Source: Methylocaldum sp035627495 | Lineage (GTDB): Bacteria > Pseudomonadota > Gammaproteobacteria > Methylococcales > Methylococcaceae | DNA: 64,000 nt | Assembly: GCF_035627495.1 (NCBI RefSeq) | Contig: NZ_DASPLO010000159.1 | Span: 1 to 64,000 of the forward strand | Reading direction: 5' to 3' | Shown: piece after piece, positions 45,094-52,929 of the stretch | Layout of the letters: every line of letters starts with the position of its first letter | How positions within the stretch are numbered: the first letter of the stretch is position 1 | Made by a program: the position numbers and the translations under genes | Notes under the pieces: model-generated | The model's database searches: none | Told to the model about the DNA's origin: nothing | What the model saw: only the letters and a program-made list of their open reading frames with translations

Positions 45094-46908
45094 ATGTTCA
45101 TCAAGGTACGCGAAGAAGAACCGGCCTATGCCTTCGTCCCGCCCGCCAACGGCGCGGCAATCAACCAACACGGCAAGCCCATCCAGTTGGTGGAGGAAGA
45201 TCATCCGCTGGCTGGCCAAAGCCTTAACATCAACAACAATCCAGGCGTAGGTACCAATCCGAACCGCTATAAGCAGCACGGCTTCCACTTCACCGCCGAC
45301 AACTGCATCGGCTGCCATGCCTGTGAGGCGGCGTGCAGCGAGAAGAACGACCTGCCCGCCCACCTCAGCTTCCGCTCGGTAGGCTATCTGGAGGGCGGTA
45401 CCTTCCCCGATTACCGGCGCCTCAACATCTCCATGGCTTGCAACCACTGCGACGACCCGGTATGCCTCAAGGGCTGTCCGACCCGAGCTTACACCAAGTT
45501 CGCCGAATACGGCGCGGTGCTCCAGGACCCGGACATCTGCTTCGGCTGCGGCTACTGCACCTGGGTCTGCCCCTACAACGCGCCCCAGCTCGATCCCGTC
45601 AAAGGGCAGGTGTCCAAGTGCAATATGTGCGTGGACCGCCTCGAAGTGGGGCTTAAACCCGCCTGCGCGGCGGCGTGTCTGGGGGGCGCGCTGGATTTCG
45701 GGGTGATCGAAACGCCCCCGGAAAACCGCGAAGAGGTGAAGCTCGCCATCCCCGGCTTTCCTGACCCGTCCATCACCCATCCCAACATCCGCTTTCAGCA
45801 GACCCAGCCACTCCCTTCCGAGATGACGCGTCCGGACAGCATGCCTCTCCGCTACGTTCGGGCAGCGGAAGCTCAAGACACCTACCGGACCCAAGCTGCG
45901 GAACGGATGCCGGAGCCCGAATGGAATCTGCGCAAACTGAGTTCGCGCGAGGACCCGTTGGTGGTCTTCACCCTCCTTTCACAGGGCGTGATCGGTGCCT
46001 TCCTGATCCTCTACCTGGGTCCTCGGTTCGGATTCGAGGCCCTGGCGCCCTCGGCTCATCCGGCAACTTTCAAGGTCCTGCTGTTCATCCTCCTAGGCCT
46101 TCAAACCTTCGCCCTGGCCCTCTCGACGATGCACCTGGGCAAGCCGCACCGCTTTTACCGCGCCTTCAACAACCTCAAGTACTCGCCGGTAAGCCGCGAG
46201 GTCGCGTCGCTGGCGGTGTTCTACGGCGCCTTGTCGGGCTACGCGCTGCTCACAGTGATACCCGCCTTCTCTTTTCTGAGGGGGCTGTGCGGCTTTGTCG
46301 CCGCCGTCGCGGGACCGGCGGCGCTCTATGCCATGTACCGCATCTACCGAATTCCGGCGCGTCCTTTCTGGGACCACTGGCAGGTCGCCACCAGCTTCTA
46401 CGGCAATATGCTTACCCTGGGCGCGCTGATGGTGGGGCTCTTCTATGCCCTGAGCCTCGCCGTGCAGGGCCAGACTTTTAGCGGACTCCTGGCGGGTCTC
46501 GCTTGGCCGATGGCCTTGGGGATTGCTATCGAGGGACTGGGTCTGATCGCCCACCGGCGTTATCTCGTCCGGCGCGGCGGCGAGGCGGCCGCCTCCGACT
46601 TGGAGCAGCGCACCACCTTTGGAAAGACTTATCTGGCCAGAAACGGCGGGCTGGCGCTGGGATTCGTCCTTGTTGCGGTGCTGGGAAGCACTGGCCCCGA
46701 TGGCGCCGCCGGCCTTCTGGCCTGGCTGACGGCGGCACTGGCGATCACGGCGACGGCAGTGGCGGGCCGCGCCCTCTTTTACGTGCTGGTGATTCCCACA
46801 ACCATGCCGGGAGCCTTCTTCTGGCGCAACCGGGCTTTCCAAGAGCATGCCCGCGAAACCGGCTTGGCCAACATGCCGCAGGTGGGCGTGCTGCCGGATG
46901 ATCATTGA
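45094..46908 (+). CDS. DmsB-DmsC fusion: four-cluster ferredoxin plus membrane anchor
   Basis: The 604-residue protein joins two subunits that are normally separate. Residues ~60-230 have 16 cysteines in four groups (the first is C71, C74, C77, C81; then CNHC..C..C, CFGCGYC..C and CNMC..C..C), as in DmsB-type [4Fe-4S] proteins. From ~290 on there are about eight hydrophobic segments like DmsC/NrfD quinol-oxidising anchors. With the preceding nitrate reductase it could pass electrons from the quinol pool to a cytoplasmic Mo enzyme. The start has GAGG upstream; a longer frame from 44977 would run through the REP pair and is not used. It ends at a strong hairpin. Confidence 0.85.
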   Translation: MFIKVREEEPAYAFVPPANGAAINQHGKPIQLVEEDHPLAGQSLNINNNPGVGTNPNRYKQHGFHFTADNCIGCHACEAACSEKNDLPAHLSFRSVGYLEGGTFPDYRRLNISMACNHCDDPVCLKGCPTRAYTKFAEYGAVLQDPDICFGCGYCTWVCPYNAPQLDPVKGQVSKCNMCVDRLEVGLKPACAAACLGGALDFGVIETPPENREEVKLAIPGFPDPSITHPNIRFQQTQPLPSEMTRPDSMPLRYVRAAEAQDTYRTQAAERMPEPEWNLRKLSSREDPLVVFTLLSQGVIGAFLILYLGPRFGFEALAPSAHPATFKVLLFILLGLQTFALALSTMHLGKPHRFYRAFNNLKYSPVSREVASLAVFYGALSGYALLTVIPAFSFLRGLCGFVAAVAGPAALYAMYRIYRIPARPFWDHWQVATSFYGNMLTLGALMVGLFYALSLAVQGQTFSGLLAGLAWPMALGIAIEGLGLIAHRRYLVRRGGEAAASDLEQRTTFGKTYLARNGGLALGFVLVAVLGSTGPDGAAGLLAWLTAALAITATAVAGRALFYVLVIPTTMPGAFFWRNRAFQEHARETGLANMPQVGVLPDDH

Positions 46909-46910
46909 GT

Positions 46911-46944
46911 AGGTTTGGCATGAGTACATGCCAAACCTATTTTG
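46911..46944 (+). terminator. Terminator after the narK-nirBD-nitrate reductase operon
   Basis: AGGTTTGGCAT pairs perfectly with ATGCCAAACCT (11 bp) around a 6-nt loop, then ATTTTG. It lies 3 nt after the DmsBC-like stop codon. Confidence 0.75.
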
Positions 46945-47049
46945 CTTAAAATTGTTTTTTAAGGTCGATTAGGGCATTTTCCGGTTTGGTGTAGCACCCC
47001 CAGACCGATTTATCGCCAAAGGATTGCCAACCTACGACTGCTCAGATCA

Positions 47050-47174
47050 CGGATGGTAGACCGAGATAAGCCTGTCCTGAGCCCTGTCGAAGGGGCGCCA
47101 GCCGTTCCCGGCGCTCGACGGACGAAAACGCCGGAAACGCGGAGCCTGTCCTGAGCGAAGTCGAAGGGCTTATT
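47050..47174. repeat. Left half of nested inverted repeats flanking nasA
   Basis: Unit R1 (47050-47117; contains GATAAGCCTGTCCTGAGCCC) and unit R2 (47131-47174; contains CCTGAGCGAAGTCGAAGGGC) reappear inverted on the far side of nasA at 50341-50410 and 50138-50179. R1 copies differ at only a few positions. The remaining DNA to 47342 shows nothing else. Confidence 0.75.
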
Positions 47175-47342
47175 CCGGCCTACATTTGGGTGTACGAGCG
47201 ACGTCCCAATCCACGCCGCTAAATCGTGATGAAAACCGCTTAGCGGAGACGAACATTTATCTCTGTTGATTCCCAAGCTGGAGTTTGGGAACCAGCAAAA
47301 ATACCTCCGCCGTTGTCGCGCAATACGATTAAGGATCACCCA

Positions 47343-50045
47343 ATGAACACAAGCAATCCTCCCACCCGCACCACCTGTCCTTACTGCGGCGTCGGCTGCG
47401 GCGTGCTGGCGGTGCCGACGGGTCGCCAGTCGGCGGACATCAAGGGCGATCCGGAACATCCGGCCAATTTCGGACGGCTATGCTCGAAGGGTTCGGCGCT
47501 GGGCGAAACCCTGTCGCTGGAAACCCGGCTGCTTTTCCCCAAAATCGGCGATCGTCGGGCCAGCTGGGACGAAGCCTTGGACACGGTAGCCGACGCCTTC
47601 CGACGCGTCATCAAAACCCACGGTCCCGACGCCATCGCGTTCTATGTCTCCGGCCAACTGACAACCGAGGATTACTACGTCGCGAACAAGCTCATGAAGG
47701 GCTATTTCGGCTCGGGCAATATCGACACCAACTCCCGCCTCTGCATGTCTTCCACAGTCGCTGGCCAGAAGCGGGCGTTCGGCGAGGATGCGGTGCCCGG
47801 CTGCTACGAAGACCTGGAACTCGCCGATCTTATCGTGCTGGTCGGCTCCAACGCGGCCTGGTGCCATCCCGTGCTGTCTCAGCGCATGGTTAAAGCCAAA
47901 CAGCAAAATCCCCGGCTGAAGATCGTTAACATCGATCCCCGCCGAACCGCGACCAGTCAATCCGCCGATCTGCACCTGGCGATCCGGCCGGGCACCGATG
48001 TGATTCTGTTCAACGGGCTCCTGAATTATCTGCGTCGACACGACAGGATCGATTTCGGTTTCCTGGAAAACCATCTCAGCCATTACGCCGGGGCATTCGC
48101 ATCCGCACGCGAAACCGCCGGATCTCTGCCCGCCGTCGCTCAAGCCTGTGGCGTTCCCGAGGCGGACTTGGCGACTTTTTACCACTGGTTCGCTCGCACC
48201 GAAAAAGTCGTTACCGCCTGGTCGCAGGGCGTCAACCAGTCCTCCAGCGGCACGGACAAGGTCAACAGCATTATCAATGTGCATCTTGCCACGGGGCGGA
48301 TCGGCAAACCGGGCATGGGCCCATTCTCCTTGACCGGTCAGCCCAATGCCATGGGCGGACGGGAGGTCGGAGGGCTCGCCAACCAGCTCGCGGCACACCT
48401 CGAGATCGAGAACGCCGAACACCGCGGGATCGTGCAGGAATTCTGGAACGCTCCGCGGATACCGGAGAAGCCCGGACTCAAGGCGGTGGAGCTGTTTCAA
48501 GCGGTCGCCGACGGACGCGTGAAAGCGGTTTGGATCATGGCTACCAATCCGGCGGTCAGCTTGCCGGATGCGAACGCCGTGCGGGATGCCCTCAGCCGCT
48601 GCGAATTCGTCGTGGTTTCGGAATGCGAGTCCGGCACTGATCTGGGCGGCTACGCCCATGTGAACTTGCCCGCACTGGCTTGGGGCGAGAAGGACGGCAC
48701 CGTGACCAATTCGGAGCGACGCATTTCGCGCCAGCGGCCGTTTCTCGCGCCGCCCGGCGAAGCGAAGCCGGATTGGTGGATCGTTAGCCGGCTTGCGCAA
48801 CGCATGGGGTATGACGAAGGCTTTCGCTACGAATCGCCTTGGGAAATCTTCGTCGAGCACGCACGGCTTTCCGGCTTTCGGAACGATGGCGAGCGCGTGT
48901 TCGACATTTCGGGTTTGGCGAAACTCGACCTAGCCGGCTACGACGCCTTGAAGCCGATGCAATGGCCTGTCAACGAGCTTCATCCCGAGGGCGTCCCGCG
49001 CCTGTTCGACGGAGGCGGATTTTCAACCGCCGGCCGCCACGCCAGAATGGTGCCGGTTGTCCCTAGAGCGCCGGCCAACACGCCCGATGCGGTTTATCCT
49101 CTCGTGCTCAATACCGGACGTATCCGCGACCAATGGCACACGATGACCCGCACCGGCAAAACCGCCCGGCTGACGAATCATGCCCCCGAACCCTACGCCG
49201 AGTTGAATCCGCACGATGCGACCCACTTCGCCATTCAGGACGGCGCGCTGGTTCGGCTGGAGAGCCGCTTTGGCCACGCTTTGGCCCGGGCCCGCGTCAC
49301 CGAAGATCAGCAACCCGGCTCGGTATTCGTACCGATGCATTGGAGCGGCCTAAATACGACCAAGGGATTGGTCAATGCTTTGGTGAATCCGGCGACCGAC
49401 CCTTTATCCGGCGAGCCCGAATCCAAGCACACGCCCGTTCGGATCGCGCCCTACCGACCGGCGTGGCATGGTTTCTTGCTGTCACGCGAACCGCTCGGTC
49501 CCTTTGAGGTCGAGTACCGCGTCACGACACGCGGAGACGGCTATTGGCTTTACGAGCTGGCGGGTCCCGAATCGCCCCCCGATTGGCCTGCCTGGGTACG
49601 CGGACTGACCGGCTTGCCTTCACCGCATCAACCCTCTCCCGCGATACCGGAGCAAGGCAAGGAGGAATGGCTGGAGTTCGCCGATTCGCACTCGGGCCGC
49701 TACCGTTGCGCGCTTCTGCACGATGGACAACTGCAGCTTTGCATGTTCGTCAATCGAAGCTTCGAATTGCCGCCCCGCAGTTGGCTGGCCGGTTTATTCG
49801 CTTTGGATGAAGTGCCCGATCGAACTCGCATGAGTCTTCTGGCCGGAAAACCCGCTTCGGCGGAGGACGATCAGGGGCGCATCGTCTGCTCGTGTTTCGG
49901 CGTAGGCATCAACACCTTGAAACGCGCCATTCAGAAGCAGAATCTATCCACTCCGGAACAAATTGGTGCAGCGCTCAAAGCGGGAACGAATTGTGGTTCC
50001 TGCATTCCCGAGCTCAAATCTTTGTTGCCAGGCATTAACGCTTAA
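47343..50045 (+). CDS. nasA: Assimilatory nitrate reductase with C-terminal [2Fe-2S] domain (NasA)
   Basis: The 900-residue enzyme has an N-terminal [4Fe-4S] site (C12, C15, C19, C47), the Mo ligand C134 (RLCMSSTV), the bis-MGD domains, and a C-terminal BFD-like [2Fe-2S] domain with C849, C851, C884 and C887. That last domain, as in Klebsiella NasA, takes electrons from a flavoprotein (NasB/C type). No such gene is intact nearby; the truncated FAD gene at 34925-35206 may be what is left of it. AAGGA precedes ATG 47343. It is monocistronic, with no leader of the ANTAR type, and flanked by inverted repeats. Confidence 0.92.
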   Translation: MNTSNPPTRTTCPYCGVGCGVLAVPTGRQSADIKGDPEHPANFGRLCSKGSALGETLSLETRLLFPKIGDRRASWDEALDTVADAFRRVIKTHGPDAIAFYVSGQLTTEDYYVANKLMKGYFGSGNIDTNSRLCMSSTVAGQKRAFGEDAVPGCYEDLELADLIVLVGSNAAWCHPVLSQRMVKAKQQNPRLKIVNIDPRRTATSQSADLHLAIRPGTDVILFNGLLNYLRRHDRIDFGFLENHLSHYAGAFASARETAGSLPAVAQACGVPEADLATFYHWFARTEKVVTAWSQGVNQSSSGTDKVNSIINVHLATGRIGKPGMGPFSLTGQPNAMGGREVGGLANQLAAHLEIENAEHRGIVQEFWNAPRIPEKPGLKAVELFQAVADGRVKAVWIMATNPAVSLPDANAVRDALSRCEFVVVSECESGTDLGGYAHVNLPALAWGEKDGTVTNSERRISRQRPFLAPPGEAKPDWWIVSRLAQRMGYDEGFRYESPWEIFVEHARLSGFRNDGERVFDISGLAKLDLAGYDALKPMQWPVNELHPEGVPRLFDGGGFSTAGRHARMVPVVPRAPANTPDAVYPLVLNTGRIRDQWHTMTRTGKTARLTNHAPEPYAELNPHDATHFAIQDGALVRLESRFGHALARARVTEDQQPGSVFVPMHWSGLNTTKGLVNALVNPATDPLSGEPESKHTPVRIAPYRPAWHGFLLSREPLGPFEVEYRVTTRGDGYWLYELAGPESPPDWPAWVRGLTGLPSPHQPSPAIPEQGKEEWLEFADSHSGRYRCALLHDGQLQLCMFVNRSFELPPRSWLAGLFALDEVPDRTRMSLLAGKPASAEDDQGRIVCSCFGVGINTLKRAIQKQNLSTPEQIGAALKAGTNCGSCIPELKSLLPGINA

Positions 50046-50137
50046 GTATTTCTAGGAAGCAACAACGCGCCGATGTTGCTTCGTGTTTGTGCGCATCAAA
50101 TTCCGTATGCCCAGCCTGAGGCATTGTGTAGGCTCGA

Positions 50138-50410
50138 ATAAGAGGCCCTTCGACTTGGCTCAGGACTGGCTCCGCGTTTCATACGGCACATCCGTGTGCC
50201 GTACCCTTCAGGCGCTATGCGTGCAAATCGGCCTCGCCACGCTACGCCGTCCCGCTTCACTCGCGAGTCTGAGGCAAGCCTTCCGTGGCCTGCCCGCTCG
50301 CCGCGTTGCGCCTCGCCCTACCGATTTGTCATACGGCACCCGAGCGCCGGGAACGGCTGACGCCCCTTCGACGGGGCTCAGGACAGGCTTATCCCGGCCT
50401 ACCATTACGG
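50138..50410. repeat. Right half of nested inverted repeats flanking nasA
   Basis: R2' (50138-50179) and R1' (50341-50410) are inverted copies of the two units left of nasA. Between them lie a small hairpin (ACGGCACA/TGTGCCGT near 50183-50202) and GC-rich sequence without coding evidence. Confidence 0.75.
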
Positions 50411-50486
50411 ATGCACTCTGTAGGTATCGGCTCGCCGCCTAACTTCCCCAAATGCCGAGCACTCTATGGCTAGGTTCCGGCAGCTT

Positions 50487-50503
50487 CTGGCATGGTCAGT
50501 GCT
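50487..50503 (+). promoter_or_regulatory. Sigma-54-like promoter of nasS-nasT
   Basis: TCTGGCATGGTCAGTGCTA has GG (50489-50490) and GC (50501-50502) 10 nt apart, about 100 nt upstream of nasS. No leader hairpins follow, as expected for the regulator's own operon. Confidence 0.6.
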
Positions 50504-50606
50504 AATCAACACTCGCGGCAGAGCGCTTTCGAAAGCATCGTGATCCGCTTTAGACATTCCACAAGGTTATCAACCCGATAATTCCGGACAAGGAGATCCT
50601 TAAGTC

Positions 50607-51932
50607 ATGACCTTGGTTCCCCAATGGCTGCGGGCCGGCGTTCATGCCGGAGGCGGCGAAGGACTCGAAAAGACCAAGCTCAACTTGGGCTTCATCCCGC
50701 TAACGGACTGCGCTCCGCTCGTTATTGCTCATGAAAAAGGTTTTTTTCAAAAACACGGCCTCGAGGTAACGCTTTCCCGGGAGGTATCCTGGGCCAACGT
50801 CCGCGACAAGGTCTTTACCGGCGTGCTGGACGGCGGCCACATGCTGGCGGCAATGCCCATCGCCACGACGCTGGGCCTCGGGGAGCTGAAAAAGCCGACC
50901 ATAACCGCGCTATCGCTGGATCTCAACGGCAACGCCATCACCGTTTCGCAAGACTTGTACCGGCGCATGGCGGAACTCGATCCGGCGGCCGCGGCCGAGC
51001 GGCCCATGAGCGCCCGCGCCCTGAAGCAAGCGATCGAAGCCGGTCGAAGCGCGGGGCGCGAATCCCTGTGCTTCGCCACGGTGTTTCCGTTTTCAACCCA
51101 CAACTACATGCTGCGCTATTGGCTGGCCGCCGGCGGCATCGATCCGGACCGGGACGTTCGCCTGGTCGTCATCCCGCCGCCGCACATGGTGAGCTATTTG
51201 AGCTCCGGAGAGATCGACGGCTACTGCGTCGGAGAACCCTGGAACGCGCAGGCCGTGACCACCGGCGTCGGACGGACTCTGATCACCGACTACGAGATCT
51301 GGAACAACAAGCCGGAAAAGGTGCTGGGCGTGAACCGCGATTGGGCCGAGCGGCACCCCAACACTCACCGGGCCTTGCTGATGGCGCTGCTGGAGACGGC
51401 GCGATGGATCGACCAATCGGAAAACCGCATCGAAGTGGTCGACATCCTGGCCCGCGAGGACTACGTCAACGCGCCGGCGGACGTGGTGAAAATGTCCATG
51501 ACCGGCTCGTTTCACTACCAGATCGACGCTGCGCCGACGCCCCTTCCCGATTTCAACGTGTTCTTCCGCTATGCAGCGACTTTTCCTTGGCGCTCGCACG
51601 CGGTTTGGTTCATCACGCAAATGTACCGTTGGGGACAGCTCCGTGCCCCGATCGACATGCGTAAGCTTGCGGAGGAGGTCTATCGCCCGGACCTTTACCG
51701 GGAAGCCGCCCAGGCTCTGGGCCTGCCCTGCCCCACTCTGGACTACAAAACTGAAGGACAGCATGACGAACCGTGGACCCTCCGGGAAGCCTCCGAGCCA
51801 CTAACGCTGGGTGCGGATCGGTTCCTGGACGGACTCGTATTCGATCCGTTCCGTCCAATGGACTATCTGGAACGCTTCGAGCTGCACAACCGGCAGGTCA
51901 CACTGGACGCATTGGCCAGGGTCAACCCATGA
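50607..51932 (+). CDS. nasS: Nitrate sensor NasS (soluble NrtA-like protein)
   Basis: The 441-residue protein is built like NrtA (LNLGFIPLTDCAPLVIAHE, DGGHMLAAMPIATT, DGYCVGEPWNAQAV) but has no signal peptide, so it stays in the cytoplasm. Its gene overlaps nasT by ATGA. In Azotobacter and Pseudomonas, NasS holds NasT inactive until nitrate or nitrite binds NasS. The same role is inferred here. The missing signal and the nasT partner exclude a transport function. AAGGAGATCC precedes the ATG. Confidence 0.93.
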   Translation: MTLVPQWLRAGVHAGGGEGLEKTKLNLGFIPLTDCAPLVIAHEKGFFQKHGLEVTLSREVSWANVRDKVFTGVLDGGHMLAAMPIATTLGLGELKKPTITALSLDLNGNAITVSQDLYRRMAELDPAAAAERPMSARALKQAIEAGRSAGRESLCFATVFPFSTHNYMLRYWLAAGGIDPDRDVRLVVIPPPHMVSYLSSGEIDGYCVGEPWNAQAVTTGVGRTLITDYEIWNNKPEKVLGVNRDWAERHPNTHRALLMALLETARWIDQSENRIEVVDILAREDYVNAPADVVKMSMTGSFHYQIDAAPTPLPDFNVFFRYAATFPWRSHAVWFITQMYRWGQLRAPIDMRKLAEEVYRPDLYREAAQALGLPCPTLDYKTEGQHDEPWTLREASEPLTLGADRFLDGLVFDPFRPMDYLERFELHNRQVTLDALARVNP

Positions 51933-52507
51933 GACTGAGAATCATGCTGGTCGACCAGGATTCGGCCCGAAGCGCCATTTTGGAGCAAGCCCTGCGCGAT
52001 GCGAACCATCATGTCGTCGCACGGATCAAGCACGGCCATAACTTGCTTCGAGAACTCAAGGAGTGCCAGCCGGACATCGTCATCATGGATCTGGAAGCGC
52101 CGGGTCGCGACACCCTGGAACAAATGCGGGAGATCAGCCGCGACCAGCCCAAACCGATCATCCTGTTCTCGAACAAGCGCGACAGCGACTACATCCGCCA
52201 GGCGGTGCAGGCCGGCGTTAGCGCTTACGTGGTGGACGGCCTCAGTCAGGAACGCATCATGCCGATCGTCGAGGTGGCGATGGCCCGTTTCCGCGAGTTC
52301 GAAGCCCTCAAACGCGAGTTGCAGGAAACCAAGATTCAGCTGGCCGACCGGAAAGTAGTGGATAAAGCGAAAGGCATTCTGATGCAGCGTAAAGGACTGA
52401 ACGAGGAGGATGCGTATCAATTGCTGCGCAAAACGGCGATGAGCCGCAACATGCGCGTCGCGGACGTGGCCCGAACCCTACTTACCTTGGAAGGGCTGAC
52501 GGATTGA
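51929..52507 (+). CDS. nasT: ANTAR-domain antiterminator NasT
   Basis: The 192-residue protein has an N-terminal receiver-like domain (1-125, with D54 in VIMDLEAPG at the phospho-acceptor position), a coiled-coil link, and a C-terminal ANTAR domain (~130-190; DKAKGILMQRKGLNEEDAYQ), which binds dual-hexaloop RNA. It should release terminators in the leaders at 25513, 36722, 52817 and possibly 30622. Its ATG overlaps the nasS stop, so both are made together. The regulated porin gene lies 423 nt downstream. Confidence 0.94.
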   Translation: MRLRIMLVDQDSARSAILEQALRDANHHVVARIKHGHNLLRELKECQPDIVIMDLEAPGRDTLEQMREISRDQPKPIILFSNKRDSDYIRQAVQAGVSAYVVDGLSQERIMPIVEVAMARFREFEALKRELQETKIQLADRKVVDKAKGILMQRKGLNEEDAYQLLRKTAMSRNMRVADVARTLLTLEGLTD

Positions 52508-52556
52508 CTTTACGATGGATTCCGCCCGCATTTCGCGCATCGCGCACTTTTTTGTC

Positions 52557-52571
52557 GCACACAATGTGTGC
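52557..52571 (+). promoter_or_regulatory. NtrC-like box upstream of the porin promoter
   Basis: GCAC-ACAATGT-GTGC is a perfect GCAC-N7-GTGC palindrome. A MITE-like element (52615-52758) now separates it from the -24 element by about 207 nt; without that element the distance would be about 63 nt. Confidence 0.5.
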
Positions 52572-52614
52572 GCTCACCGGCACCGCGCCGCCTGCCGCCT
52601 TGTCCGGTTTGCTT

Positions 52615-52758
52615 AGAAGCTGTCTTCAAACGTCACGAGCGACGTCAGGACAAGGCGCGAAAGGGCGAAAAACCGGAGTGTACAGAGGCGTACATGAGGA
52701 TTTTGAGCCCTTGAGCAACGCGCGTATGGCGGCGCGCAGTAGTTCGAAGACAGCTTCT
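52615..52758. repeat. MITE-like element with 13-bp terminal inverted repeats
   Basis: AGAAGCTGTCTTC (52615-52627) is repeated inverted at 52746-52758. The 144-bp interior has no coding evidence and holds a GTACAnnnnGTAC motif like the element at 14669-14788. It lies between nasT and the porin promoter. Confidence 0.7.
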
Positions 52759-52775
52759 TAGCCCGTTAAACGGGC

Positions 52776-52792
52776 TTGGCACGCTTTCTGTT
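52776..52792 (+). promoter_or_regulatory. Sigma-54-like promoter of the porin gene
   Basis: TTGGCACGCTTTCTGTT has a perfect -24 TGGCACG, with GT instead of GC at -12 (10 nt spacing kept). The start would be near 52803, before leader hairpin P1. Confidence 0.5.
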
Positions 52793-52816
52793 AAGACTAT
52801 AAGCAACTAGAGTCGA

Positions 52817-52890
52817 GCGCCGACGGTGGCGCCCGGCTTTCGGACAAAGGCGTCCGCCCGCGGTATCGATATCGCGGACGACGCCTTTTT
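52817..52890 (+). promoter_or_regulatory. ANTAR-type leader upstream of the porin gene
   Basis: P1 is GCGCC-GACGGT-GGCGC (52817-52832), with G rather than A at loop position 1 and G at 4. P2 is CGGAC-AAAGGC-GTCCG (52841-52856), a 5-bp stem with the standard A1/G4 loop. P2 overlaps the first arm of a terminator (AAAGGC...GCCTTT plus GTCCG...CGGAC, 52846-52888) ending in T residues. Confidence 0.78.
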
Positions 52891-52929
52891 TATTATCTAA
52901 TTTTAATCAGAACAAGTGGGGGTTCGGTC

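Noticed and set aside
47300..47330. ANTAR-like AACGGC loop on the minus strand upstream of nasA
   Set aside because: The flanks do not pair, there is no second hairpin or terminator, and it is on the wrong strand for nasA.
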